Shown: positions 1 through 11,181 of the stretch, in pieces | Layout of the letters: each line of letters begins with the position of its first letter | Numbering within the stretch: position 1 is the first letter of the stretch | Assembly: GCA_024529925.1 (NCBI GenBank) | Contig: JAFEUB010000736.1 | Location: forward strand, 3,642,501 to 3,706,500 | Length of the DNA stretch: 64,000 bases | Direction: 5' to 3' | Origin: Ophthalmolycus amberensis | Taxonomy: Eukaryota; Chordata; Actinopteri; Perciformes; Zoarcidae | Position numbers and translations under genes: made by a program | Notes under the pieces: model-generated | What the model saw: only the letters and a program-made list of their open reading frames with translations | What the model was told of the DNA's origin: nothing | Database searches by the model: none

Positions 1-1824
1 TCAGCAATGCTCTCAGCTGGAGAGAGTTCAGCTTCATACAGGTAGATACTTGCATGTTTGTCTGAGTCATACGATATGTGGGTGTCTGGATGTGTTAGAG
101 TGTGTGAGCTTCAGTGTGTCTGCACATTCATAGGGACACATTATGGACACGAAATACAAAACACTTCTTGGGCTGCATCTTGTTTACACGGACAATCATT
201 GGCAGTTGCAACTGGAGGAATGTGGAATTTTTTTATGACAGTTTCCAGTGGTGCTGGCCCTATTGATTCCCAAGCAATCTGTCCACCTTTCCATGAAACA
301 CTTGTGTGTCCCGTACGTGTTTATACAGAAGTTGTTGAATCACAGATTGAACCTAAAATGACAGCGGTTTGTTTTTCTTAAAGAACTTCACCAACCCACA
401 AATTGAGAAGGTACATATGTGTGTATACTCTCTAATTAGCTTTGCACTTCAATGTTTTTTTTGACAACATGGAAGACAGCAAAACCTTCGCACCTTTTGT
501 AGTCAACAGATTTGGTGCTCGTAGCTCACAAAAAGGAAACTGAATGGCATTCAAACACGTTGTTGGTCATTTTAGAGCCATTTCTATGATATTTCACTGA
601 GTATTTTTCTGAGAAAATAAATACAAACAAGCTCATCGGGAAAGACAATTGGGACAACTGATTATCTCACCTCTACACTGTGGCCTTGAAAAGCTGCAAA
701 TGACAACCAGATTGATGATTCAGTTAACACATACAGGCTCACAACATTAAACAGGCTCAGTAGGTATCCACTCACGATGTGCCCGTTGGAGGTATTATAA
801 AGTGCGTTATGAAATGTTCTGTCTACTGCCACTACAGTATTGCACCTGTGTATGCACTAGGCTGCTGAGATTCAGTTGGTGAGGAATTTTACAGAGAAGC
901 TACGGGACAATATTTGCAAAGATATTCCCATCATGCCCATAAGCCAAGATTCCAGCTATGACTGAAATGGACGATTGTTACGTGGGCCAGATGGCTGCGT
1001 ACAACTTCCCGTTGGATAACCTATTGGAAAGTGTGTTGGTGTTGTTTCCATCCTTCCCTTGCAAAAACTTGGGATTGTTTTTACTGTTGCAGACAAAAAA
1101 GTTTACCTTTTTTCCCCACTTTGGCCAATCGAAAATGAAATCAGCCTCACGACAGGGAACACACTAATTCATAAATGTAACTGGGTCATGTCAAGCTCAT
1201 TTTCTCATTCCACACACCTCCCCTTTACTCAAGCCCAAATTAGAGCAATGCTTTAAATGTTAAGTTATTCATCAATTGTAATTTGCGGGGCATACATTAT
1301 CTTTCACCACAGTCTTTAGGTGTAATTCATGTGTATGGAATGGGTATACTTGCTTGTAAATTTGCAAGTGTGTATTTGTATGCATGGTCTCTATCAGTAG
1401 TGGAAATATCTCTATATGTATGTGTGCACAAAGTAGATAAGTGTGTACACATGTGTAGGTCAAACATGCGTCTCTGTAAAGGTCAGTCTATCACCTAATA
1501 AGCCTTTTACACAGTAATTAGTTGTGTAACTATGTGAATGTCTTAACTGGTTTTTCTCTCTTCCAGTCGAAGCTGGGATACCTGACAGTGTTCTTCTGTA
1601 CCTTTCACACCTACTTGTACGGATGGGACAGGTTCCTTAATCCCTCTTCCTACAAATGGTACACTCCTCCAGCCTACTTGCTCTGTCTGGTGGTGCCTTC
1701 TTTGTTGATTGTGCTCAAGCTGCTGCTCCTCCTGCCCTGCGTGGACCGTAGCCTCATCCGCATTCGACAGGGCTGGGAGAGGAATGATCCAGAGGACGGC
1801 AGTGCGAAAGCACTGCTAACATAG
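1..1824 (+). CDS. steap4: STEAP4-like metalloreductase, last two coding exons (5' part outside window)
   Basis: The window opens inside the penultimate coding exon (1-41, frame from base 3), which ends in SWREFSFIQ before a GT donor at 42. The last coding exon is 1567-1824, with a TTCCAG acceptor and a TAG stop at 1822-1824. It starts SKLGYLT, has one predicted membrane segment rich in Leu/Val, and ends with the family hallmark RIRQGWERN. The His in CTFHTYLYGW matches the second haem ligand of STEAP proteins. STEAP4 reduces Fe3+/Cu2+ at plasma and endosomal membranes using NADPH, FAD and haem. The last exon is 258 nt including the stop, the same length as in the complete minus-strand paralogue at 41260-48097. 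The penultimate intron is about 1.5 kb. Upstream exons lie outside the window, so integrity of the whole gene cannot be judged. STEAP2/3 are less likely because the tail LLPCVDRSLIRIRQGWERN is STEAP4-like. Confidence 0.9.
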
Positions 1825-2370
1825 AGACTATCAAAATGACTGACACAAAACAATGAGGCACAAGAAAACGCAGACACAAAGACCTTTGGCCATCCAAAAT
1901 CAACAGGTAACCTACGGTCATTGTTTTGGATGGCAAAGACAACTTACAATAGCAGAGACAAATGATTGGAACTCCTTTCAGTGTCTCATTTTGTAATCAT
2001 CTTGTAATTGTTACATTTTGTACATAGTATATAACATAATGGCAATGTGTAGGTTTATGTAAATACCCTGGAACAACATAAAGACTAAAGCATTAAAGCA
2101 GCCATACAGCATTTTAACACTAGTGTTTAATCATTTCACTATACCCATGTACATCCAGAGTTATTACAGCCCCTAACTCTGAGACAGGGGACTTTGTTGC
2201 ATTTCCCAAAACATCAGCAGCAACAGTTTGACTTTTATATCTCAGAGTTTCTCTTCAACCTTCCTCTACAGTTGGATTTTCTTTGTATTTTTTTTCTTTG
2301 TATTTTTGTATTCTTATGCTGTATGTCAAGTTTAACAACTGTTCAATAAACTTAAGCACGACTGAACATA
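1825..2370 (+). other. 3' UTR of STEAP4-like gene
   Basis: AT-rich non-coding sequence after the STEAP4 stop. It contains ATTAAA near 2092 and a canonical AATAAA at 2345-2350. From about 2011 (CATTTTGTACATAG) onward it is repeated, polyA signal included, at the start of units B (7206 on, AATAAA near 8441) and C (AATAAA near 16990). The first part is also present in unit D (23760 on). The 5' breakpoint of the tandem array therefore lies inside this UTR. Confidence 0.6.
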
Positions 2371-2399
2371 ACTGTCTTCCCCCTTCCATATATATTTCA

Positions 2400-3590
2400 T
2401 CCTGTCTAAAAGCTCAGTCAGACTCAGAGAGTGTCTCCCCGCAGAGTTGAGTGTGCTCACACACACCTGTTGTGCAGGAAGAAAAAAGAACAACACGCCT
2501 CAAACAAAAATACTCACCACATGGTTTCAATCACTTTAAAAATAAACAATTGAAATTGTAATAATGAATGTTTATGCTGCATTTTGTGAATCATGTATCT
2601 GAGTTTTCTCCTACTAATGGAAATGCCTTGACAGAGAACCATCTGCTATAAACTCTCTGTGCATATTCGACAATTTCACTATTTGCAAAGTTTGCCACCA
2701 TTTTACCAATCACTGCCAGCCTAATAGGTTAGGACATTCATATACCTTTGCTTCACTGGACACAGTTATTTACAGAAGAAAATGATCTACATATTAACTT
2801 GTGAAAAACAAAAGAAAGGTATAACAATAAGTACACTAAAAGGCAAAGTGGGATATCAAAAAGGTTTTTGTTGATAACATTCTCTCATGGGAGCTATGAT
2901 CTTCCTCAAAGCTTCATTCTTTATTCATGAATCATGAATAATGATTTTTAACATTAAATGTCTGAAAAAGTATTGTGTATATTTAGTGCATCTTGACATG
3001 ATTGTCAGGTGTGGTTAAACATGTAAAAAAAAACATAACCTCAGCTAACCCACATTGGTGCAATGAAGGAAAACTCCAAACAAGCACAAATCCAAGAAAT
3101 AGACCACCGCCCAGTGAAAAATGCATTTCTACTGCATTTCTACTACACTTCACAAAGAATACACATACAATGTTACAGTGAGAGTACAGATTGGCTAGAG
3201 ATGTTGTAAAGTGTCAAGTTATTTTATCTGATCTGTAGGTGAATGCAGAAAACATGAAACATCTCTGGTAACCGTTATGTGTTAGTTATGAGTGATCAAC
3301 CTTTAATCCATGTGTGCGGATTCATTGTTGTGTACAGCTGATGCATTCAAATCACAACAGCATGCACAGTTGTTTGGGAACTAGGTGAGAAAATATTGTA
3401 TTCATCAAGCAGTAGTATAGTAGTTCAAACCAATATGTATAAATAGTAAAAACAAGACAGAAATTTACATTTTTTGAATATTTCATATTTCTTATTGCAG
3501 TGATTCAGTCTTTCTGAAAGAGAAAAAGTAAAAGCACAAAAAAGTGCCTCACTTTACATCAGCTTCATGGAGTACCTCACAGTAATGTGA
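2400..3590. other. Unit A upstream region, no gene
   Basis: AT-rich sequence between the copied STEAP4 3' UTR and pentraxin copy A. I see no coding exon. It includes a TATAAATA-like motif at 3438-3445 that recurs in units B and C. An acceptor-like TTATTGCAG ends near 3500, so a further 5' untranslated exon is possible but unproven. Confidence 0.4.
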
Positions 3591-3998
3591 CCATTTCAAC
3601 ACGAGGATTCAGTGGAAAGCGGACAACAGCTTTTTACACAACAGGAATCTGAAGCCAAAAAAATATTGTAGATGACGAAGAAAATACAGAGACACACAGA
3701 TAGAAATGAGGAAGCAGTGATTGCAGAAAACTCACGATCCTGTTCATGCTGCACACAACATCCAGACTCTGATTTCAAGGTGAGATCTACACATGATAAA
3801 CTGCAAAATATAGGAATTTAAAGTTATTGTAATGTTTGAAAACCTTTTGTTTTGTTTATATATTTTTTTACTTTTTCCAGCTGCATTGTTTATTCTAGCA
3901 GTTCAAGGTAAATCAGATGTAATTAATTTGTTGCACATAGAGTACTAAAAGCAAATCAAAAGTGTTGACTTCATGGTCTCTATTCCCTTTTATATTAG

Positions 3999-5795
3999 AT
4001 GAAGTTTTTGCTGCTGTTGGTGACGTTGACAGCATGTGCTGCAACTCCTCAAGGTAAATATAAATCCTTGTTTGACAGAGGGAATAACAAAAGGAAATGT
4101 TGGAGTTTGTAGCAGTTTGTTGCCATTTTTCCTCAAATTTGCTTATACACTTGTCATGCAAAACTCTTTTAGACACAAGAAACATGTTGTGTTCCAAATT
4201 CAAGGTTTTGCAGTATATTACGGTAATAGCAGATTTCTGAACTGGGCAAAATATGTCAGATATCTCTACTTATATTACCAATGTTGACTTTAAGCATATG
4301 TCTGATATATTTGAAACAGTACATTTATTATTTTCCATTTTCATATCTAATTTTCAAGTAACATTGTTCTACAAAATTACGGTTAACAAATCTATCATAA
4401 CAGAACAGCGAACAAAAGACTATTATGTTTTAACATTTTCTTGACTCAACAGCCAAAACACTGGTGCCCCTTCCACTTTCAATCATTACTGCATTTGAAG
4501 ATGAAATATACTTATATATACTTGTGCAAAACAAATAAGCCAAAACAATAAGCAAACCAAAAAGCTAAGTGGAATATCAAAAAGATTTTTAATGACGGTA
4601 TGTAGTGTCTCTATTTGTATAAGAGATCATAGTTGTCACCATAGGAAGTATTTTCCTTCCTCAAAGTGTTCTTATAAATCCTGAATGATGGCGTGCAGAG
4701 CGATGCTTATATGTGTGACAGAGTTCAACAGACAGTGGTTCACATGGTACTGTTTCTAATACCGTGCAAGATGACGTTCATCCAAAATATCATGTCATGT
4801 GTCACCACAATCTTTGTATAATATTGATAACGAAGATAATGTAAAATGTAGTTAGTCAACTGTTACACTGCTACACCATAGGGCTGGAAATAATAATCCA
4901 TGCTGACAAAAAACCTCCCTTTCTTCTTTCAGATCTGTCAGGTAAAATGTTCATCTTCCCACAACAAACCAACACCGCTCATGTGAGGCTGACCGCATCA
5001 AGACAGGGTTTTGGTGCTGTAACCGTCTGTCACAGGTAAAACTGAATGTTCAAAATGTACAAAACAACCCATTGTATCTCTGACTGTGAAAAGTATCATG
5101 CATGATAATGTCTTTTCAATGCCTACAGGTCCTTCACAGACCATAAGAAAGATCACGTCCTTTTCTCTTTGGCCACACCCAGTGACTCCAATGACTTCAT
5201 GATTATCTGGGAAGAAGCAAATGAAGGAATTGCGCCCCATATCAAGAGTGCAAAGACAGAATATAAAGGGCTGGACTACAAGTCGAACATGTGGCACTCT
5301 ATTTGTACAACATGGGACTCTGAGTCTGGACTGGTGCAGCTGTGGTTTGATGGACAACCTTCAATTAAGAGGTTTGCCAGCTCTGGATCAGACATCAGTG
5401 GCTCTCCTATTATTATCTTAGGACAGGTACAGTTTTATTAATAAGCACCGTAATAAATGTTCTAAATAAACACATTTATTCTTAGTTTGTGTGTATCTAG
5501 TGTATAGATTTCAGTACAAATATTGCACAATTTAGCTTTTATTAACTGTATTTCAAACCGCATTTGTAATCTACAGGAGCAGGATTCCCATGGTGGGGGG
5601 TTTGACATGAAGCAGTTTTTCATTGGCATGATGTCTGATGTCCACATGTGGGACTACGCCCTTTCCCCCTGTGAGATCCAGAAGTACATGGATGAACTAA
5701 ACTTCACCCCAGGGAATGTGCTCAACTGGAGTGCACTGGAGTTCCAGATCAGAGGCAGAGTGCTGATAGAAGATAAACAAAAGTTGTGTCCCTAA
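3999..5795 (+). CDS. Pentraxin (CRP/SAP-like), copy A
   Basis: Secreted pentraxin of 224 aa in four coding exons: 3999-4053, 4933-5035, 5129-5426 and 5577-5795, all with AG/GT borders and continuous phase. Residues 1-18 (MKFLLLLVTLTACAATPQ) are a signal peptide. The pentraxin signature HSICTTWDS is at 109-117. Cys51 and Cys112 form the family disulfide, and Cys184 (SPCEI) and Cys223 may form a second. Calcium-ligand equivalents Glu153, Gln154, Asp155, Asp162 and Gln165 are present; the first-site Asp aligns with Ser73, followed by Asn74. The residue aligned with CRP Phe66 is Ile79, and Glu97 roughly aligns with CRP Glu81. A 5' untranslated exon ends at 3779 (CTGATTTCAAG then GT). A possible 27-nt untranslated exon is 3881-3907. 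AATAAA is at 5858-5863. Family known: Ca-dependent binding of phosphocholine-type ligands in plasma. CRP and SAP cannot be told apart here. Confidence 0.93.
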
Positions 5796-6673
5796 ACTTC
5801 AAAACAAAACTACAATAATTTGACTGAAGCAAATCAAGTGGGTTTGAAGTATTTCTCAATAAAGTCCTGCTACAAAGGTGTGTCTTCACAGTGATCTTTA
5901 TTGTGTGGTTAAACACTAAAATGTTCGTCCAGAGGCAGAAATGTTGGATTCTAATGCTGTGTTCACAAGAAATACGATGTGATTTTTTCGCGTGACAAGA
6001 TTACATACAAAGTCTATGCAAAGACGCAAAAGGATGCGAGTAGACGCAAAATCTGCACAAGTTGAACTTTTTCAACTCTGACGCAAAATTCGTGTGACGC
6101 TGTGAAAGCCTATCAGCCTTGAGAATATTGTAGCCGTAGGTGGGCACCCAGAGCTCTACGACACCTCATATTAGTAGAGACCGGATGAAACTATGTGTAT
6201 AAACCATATGGTACAGGGAACAATAGCATGCCACACCCTGGACAGGCAGGGATCGGTAGCCTGAAATGACAAGAGGCAGAATGGCAAGACCACTATCAAA
6301 GTACGGTAAATAAAAAGGTATGAATTAGCTGGCATGCTTGTATTAAGACAACCATCAAGCCTACATACAACCCTTTGGCTTAAGTATTTCTTGCTTCATG
6401 TGGTTATCTGTGATTACTTTGGCGTCTGTCTTCTGCAGTAAAGTACTTTCAAAATAAAAATGTGACATTCACCAGTATTTCAAAACATTCAGGGATACAA
6501 CATTCATCATTAAATGTCATTCTGCAATCTGTGTGATTATGATCCCAAACATTACTTCCTGGTCTGTTTTCATTTCCTAGCTTTTCAAAATTAGATATGA
6601 ATCCAAGACAAGAGAACAAATAAAAAAGTGAATCAATTGGCCACATGTAATGCTTATCACTCTGCATCTTTAC
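5796..6673. other. Unit A 3' flank with MITE-like repeat, no gene
   Basis: Pentraxin 3' UTR with AATAAA at 5858-5863. About 5945-6130 is a block starting AATGCTGTGTTCACA with several GACGCAAAA / TTTTTCGCG motifs, which looks like a small non-autonomous DNA element. The block recurs downstream of every copy A-D (near 15635, 21640 and 27675), so it predates the array. The rest is AT-rich and without coding signal. Confidence 0.4.
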
Positions 6674-7205
6674 CAGTGGCGGGCCGTGTGTTTTATACCT
6701 GGGCCTTCAGTGCTGTCCTTCTACAGTTGAACCACCTCCTAATAACCTCATTATGACGCCACAGCTACGGGCTATTCTTTTTTTTATGTGTAAAAACCTC
6801 ATATTCACATAACACTGCAATATTTGAAAAGTGAAATAAAATGTTACATGAAGCTCAGCACCTATGAAGGCAACAAATACACTAACTGCAGAGTGCAGAT
6901 ACATGAATACACGCAAAACTATAAAGGCTGCAGGTCTATGACTATGACGCAGCATGACGGGATGCTTCGACATTAACGAGTAATGCATATAGTCAAAATC
7001 AATTGAATTAATACAATGACAAGAACAAACGCACAAGAACCAGTCACATATATTTATATGACAACAAAAAAGATTACAAAATACACTACATACATGTAGT
7101 GTATTTGTGAAAAATAGTTAAATGATGAAATAGCTATAACTTTGGGATTCTGTCAGTGTCTAGGCCAGCAAAGAAGGCCTTGCTGGCCCTGACGGCCCAC
7201 CACTG
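6674..7205. mobile_element. hAT-type element at the unit A/B junction
   Basis: Terminal inverted repeats: left end CAGTGGCGGGCCGT, right end ACGGCCCACCACTG. About 0.53 kb, without transposase sequence. A longer relative sits at 22861-23759 and an end-truncated one at 16355-16863. The flanks (left ATCTTTAC, right CATTTTGT) are not a target-site duplication. The right flank is the start of unit B (STEAP4 3' UTR sequence), so the element end coincides with a duplication breakpoint. Confidence 0.75.
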
Positions 7206-7459
7206 CATTTTGTACATAGTATATGACACAATGACACTGTGTAGGCTTATGTAAATACCCTGGAACAACAAAAGACTCAGACATTAAAGCAGCCATACAG
7301 CATTTTAACACTGTTTAATAATTTCACTATATCCATGTACATCCAGCGTTATTACAGCCCCTAACTCTGAGACAGGCGACTTTGTTGCATTTCCCAAAAC
7401 ATCAGCAGCAACAGTTAGACTTTTATATCTCAGAGTTTCTCTTCAACCTTCCTCTACAG

Positions 7460-8228
7460 CAGTGATTCTCAACTGGTGGGTCGCGACCCAAAAGTGGGTC
7501 GCGGGCCTTTGCCTGACAAAAAAAAAAAGAAAAAAAAATATTTTATTTTGAAGGGCATTTTTATGCAGCGGAATTATTCCAGTATTTATGGCACTTGTTC
7601 AGCGGTGCAGGAAAAACACCCCAATGCGTTGTGAATCACATCACGTGATGAAGCTCAGCCAATCAAATATGAGTATTCTGTCAAGTTTCCTGACTTGAGT
7701 GAGATGTGCACACACCGTGACACACGGGGAGAGACGAGGATACAGAGAGCAGAGCAGGACTGTTTATTGAGGTGTGAGTCGTGAAAGTCAAATCATTGGA
7801 CGATCTCTAAAAGAGAGAAATGGCCAGAGAGACCAGAGTCATTAGACTCTGAAGAATTCACTTATGTGAGTCTGTCCAGTCAAACACAAATTTCTCTTTT
7901 TAGAAGATGAGAAAAATATAAATTGTGGCTTTTTCACTTCATCCTGAATGAACTGAATTTAAAGCTTGCAGGGCAATTCAGTGAAAATTATTTTGCTAAA
8001 ATGAATTTCGTTCAGTAATATATTTTTTAATCCAGCCGTTATTTTACTTGAAATGAGAAGAACATGTATTCATGTATTTCTATGTATTATTTATAATCCA
8101 TCCAGTTAAATTTGAAAAATGAGGATAATATTTGTTAAAATATAATTGATGTGTACTTTCTTTATTTGACAGTTGTTTACTACACAGAGATGTTACTACT
8201 ACTAGACTTCATGAATATAGACATACCC

Positions 8229-8270
<42 letters not shown>

Positions 8271-8341
8271 GGGTCGTGGGTCCCGGCTTGTCATTAAGGG
8301 GTGATGGTGGGTCCCGCAGCCAGACCAGTTGAGAACCACTG
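7460..8341. mobile_element. Non-autonomous hAT element with 8-bp target duplication
   Basis: The ends are inverted: CAGTGATTCTCAACTGG at the left and CCAGTTGAGAACCACTG at the right. The perfect 8-bp duplication CTCTACAG is at 7452-7459 and 8342-8349. Unit C keeps the unfilled site (CCTCTACAGTATATGGC near 16900). No transposase frame remains. A (TA)n tract fills about 8233-8266. Confidence 0.9.
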
Positions 8342-8349
8342 CTCTACAG

Positions 8350-8965
8350 TATATGGCAGCTTATGTTTGTTGGATTTTCTTTGTATTATATTTTTGCATC
8401 TTTCTTATTAATGTTGCTATGTCAAATTGAACAACTGTTCAATAAACTTAAGCGTGACTGAACATAACTGTCATGCCTCTTTTCCCCCCCTTCCATATAT
8501 ATTTCATCCTGTCTGAAAGCTCTGTCAAACTCAGAGAGTGTCTCCCCGCAGAGTTGAGTGTGCTCTGTCTCGTGGTGCCGGTCTGATCCCTCTCCAGGGT
8601 TCATCCCTCTGGCTGATCTGATGCAGTTCTCCAGGAAACATTTGCTCTGAGCTTCAGGATCTCCCCAGTTACTACAGGATCTCATCACATCAGCGGAGAG
8701 AGGAGCGTGCAGAGTCCTCCATCACTGAAGTCCTTTGCAGAGAGGATATCATATTTGGATGAGACAGTATAGATAGGCCCTTGATGTTGTGCTGCAGCAA
8801 GTCATTTTAGTTGATCATGAAGTGAGTGAAGAAAGCATAGAACTGATAACTGGTAGTTGTTGGTGACACATGATCAAACATTAATCAATACATTTGGACA
8901 AGCAGGCATGAAGACATGCAGTATGTTGTCACATGCATGAATGCATTAAAAACACAGCACACACA

Positions 8966-8997
<32 letters not shown>
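8350..8997. other. Unit B block shared only with unit C, no clear gene
   Basis: Continuation of the copied STEAP4 3' UTR (AATAAA near 8441), followed by about 0.4 kb (8564-8960) found again near 17105-17500 in unit C but missing from A and D. On the minus strand 8422-8688 is open (including NWGDPEAQSKCF). I do not recognise it, and since the frame runs antisense through the UTR copy I do not call it a gene. It ends in a (CA)n tract. Confidence 0.35.
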
Positions 8998-8998
<1 letters not shown>

Positions 8999-9832
8999 GG
9001 CAAGGCAAGTTAATTTGTATAGCACATTTCAACAACAAGGTAATTCAAAGTGCTTCACATGAAACCATTAAAAGCATAAAGGCAAAAGTAAAGGAGATTT
9101 AAAACATACATTGAAACAATAATCGATGTCTCCCTGAGACATTACGCTGCACGCAATCAACCATACACTGCCGCAATTCTGCAATTACTCGCACACAAAC
9201 CACGTCTGGAAAAGATCTCTGCCGATGTGCGTTTTATAGTGTACGCCTTGCACGAACTCGGTCCCGGAGGAAATGGCGATATATTGTGCAGTCCTTTTAA
9301 AACCATTAAAAGCATCAAAACATAAGGCAAAATAAAAGGAGATTTAACAGCAATTAAGAACAGTGTAAGAAATAAAATACAGTAGTAAAATGCAGAAATA
9401 CAGGAAATTGATTAATATATTAATTGAATGTGGTTCAATTAAAGGCAGCAGCAAACAGAAAAGTCTTCAATCTTGATTTAAATGAGCTGAGGGTCTCAGC
9501 AGACCTGCAGCTTTCTGGGACTTTGTTCCAGATATGTGGAGCAGAAAAACTGAACGCTGCTTCTCCATGTTTAGTTCTGACTCTGGGAACACAAAGTAGA
9601 CGGGTCCCAGACGACCTAAGGGGTCGGGATGGTTCATAAGGTAGCAGCAGATCAGAGATGTATTTTGGCCCTAAACCATTCAGTGCTTTGTAAACCAACA
9701 GTAGGATTTTAAAGTCAATTCTTTGTTGGACAGGAAGCCAGTGCAAAGACATCAGAACTGGGGTGATATGATCCACCCTCCTGGTCTTAGTGAGGACTCG
9801 AGCTGCAGCGTTCTGAATCAGCTGCAGCTTTC
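8998..9832 (-). mobile_element. 5'-truncated L2-type LINE fragment
   Basis: Reverse-strand copy of the 3' end of the LINE at 50452-52168. The coding part (9776-9435 on the minus strand, about 113 codons) contains SLHWLPVQQRIDFKILLL and ends KTFLFAAAFN before a stop. The 3' tail ends in AAGGCAAGGCAAG (plus strand). It sits inside a (CA)n microsatellite that is uninterrupted in unit C (17505-17545). About 200 bp of unrelated sequence (about 9104-9297), flanked by a duplicated 45-bp stretch of the tail, interrupts it. Confidence 0.88.
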
Positions 9833-10053
9833 ACACACACACAAACACACACCTGTAGTGCAGGAAGACGAAGAATGGAAAAAAGAGACGCCTCAAACAA
9901 AAATACTCACCACATGGTTTCAATCACTTTAAAAATAAACAATTGAAATTGTAATAATGAATGTTTATGCTGCATTTTGTGAATCATGTATCCGAGTTGT
10001 CTCCTACTAATAGAAATGCCTTGACAGAGAAACATCTGCTATACTCTCTATAT

Positions 10054-10352
10054 TGGCACAGCCCGGCTCATAGACTGAGACAAAATAGGGAGACAATGAG
10101 CTGGCGCCAAAAGTAATATTTTATTTGTGATGCCAAAAACACGCAACTGCACTTTACAAGGTCAGCAACCGTGGTCGCGAACCCGTCAGCACAGGTCTTC
10201 CTTTCCCTCTGGGCTGCCAACTGGAAAGGGTATTGAAGGATGAGCCACGCCCCGGCACAGGTGAGACTCATCCTGGTAACGATCCTCCACTCAGCACCTG
10301 TAACAGATGGAAAAACCGGCACCTATTGTATGACAGGAGGAGGGTCGTCACA
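10054..10352 (-). mobile_element. Solo LTR, 299 bp (unit B copy)
   Basis: Read on the minus strand it begins TGTGACGACCCTCC and ends GGGCTGTGCCA (TG...CA), carries an AATAAA, and is flanked by the 4-bp repeat ATAT (10050-10053, 10353-10356). Unit A lacks it at the equivalent place (near 2660). No internal retroelement sequence is present, which points to LTR-LTR recombination. Confidence 0.72.
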
Positions 10353-10356
10353 ATAT

Positions 10357-11181
10357 GCATATTCGACAATTTCACTATTTGCAAACTTTGCCACCCTTTT
10401 ACCAATGAAGTCAAACCTCAACTGGCTCAACAGGAGAGTGTGCTGGCTAAAGCGGCACTCCCTGCCAGCCCAAGTGAATAAGTGAATATGTTAGGACATT
10501 CATATACATTTGCTTCACTGGACACAGTTATTTACAGAAGACAATTATCTACATATTAACTTGTGAAACACAAAAGAAAGGTATAACAATAAGTACACTA
10601 AAAGGCAAAGTGGGATATCAAAAATGTTTTTGTTGATAATATTCTCTCAAGGGAGCTATGATCTTCCTCAAAGCTTCATTATTTATTCATGAATCATGAG
10701 CAATGCTTGGGTCACATGGGGAGAAGTGTATAGTTCCTATTTTTCTGTTTGTTCCTGAAAATTCTGCTGAACTTTCACAAAAAAATGTTAACGCAATTGA
10801 TTTTTTATCTTCAATTCATGAGCGTCTTTCCAGGTTTGTTCCTATAATGATTTTCAACATTAAATGTCTGAAAAAGTATTGTGTATATTTAGTGCATCTT
10901 GACATGATTGTCAGGTGTGGTTAAACATGTAAAATAAAACAAAACCTCAGCTAACCCACCTTGGTGCAATGAAGGAAAACTCCAAACAAGCACAAATCCA
11001 AGAAATAGACCACCGCCCAGTGAAAAATGCATTTCTACTGCATTTCTACTACACTTCACAAAGAATACACATACAATGTTACAGTGAGAGTACAGATTGG
11101 CTATAGATGTTGTAAAGTGTCAAGTTATTTTATCTGATCTATAGGTGAATGCTGAAAACATGAAACATCTCTGGTAACCGT
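10357..11181. other. Unit B non-coding sequence between two LTR-like insertions
   Basis: Collinear with 2665-3275 of unit A, plus about 0.12 kb near 10700-10850 that is shared with unit C (18405-18560). No exon seen. Confidence 0.4.

Larger units (their letters stand above)
2011..7205 (+). repeat. Tandem pentraxin unit A
   Basis: First of four long direct repeats. It starts in the STEAP4 3' UTR, carries pentraxin copy A and ends at the last base of a hAT element (CCACTG at 7200-7205). It lacks the solo LTRs, the L2 fragment and the 0.88-kb hAT seen in unit B, so it supplies their empty sites. It also lacks a roughly 0.4-kb stretch that B and C carry between the UTR copy and the CA repeat. 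Confidence 0.85.

Noticed and set aside
3596..3778. 60-codon minus-strand frame (with CCVQHEQDREFS) recurring in units A-C
   Set aside because: Antisense to the pentraxin 5' untranslated exon; repeated only because the unit is repeated, with no domain or splice signals.
4998..5357. 119-codon minus-strand open frame repeated in the pentraxin copies (also 14685-15044, 20690-21049)
   Set aside because: It lies antisense across two pentraxin exons and an intron; its openness follows from the conserved sense sequence.
8422..8688. Minus-strand protein gene in the block shared by units B and C
   Set aside because: The frame runs into antisense STEAP4 UTR sequence, has no splice or start support and matches nothing I recognise.
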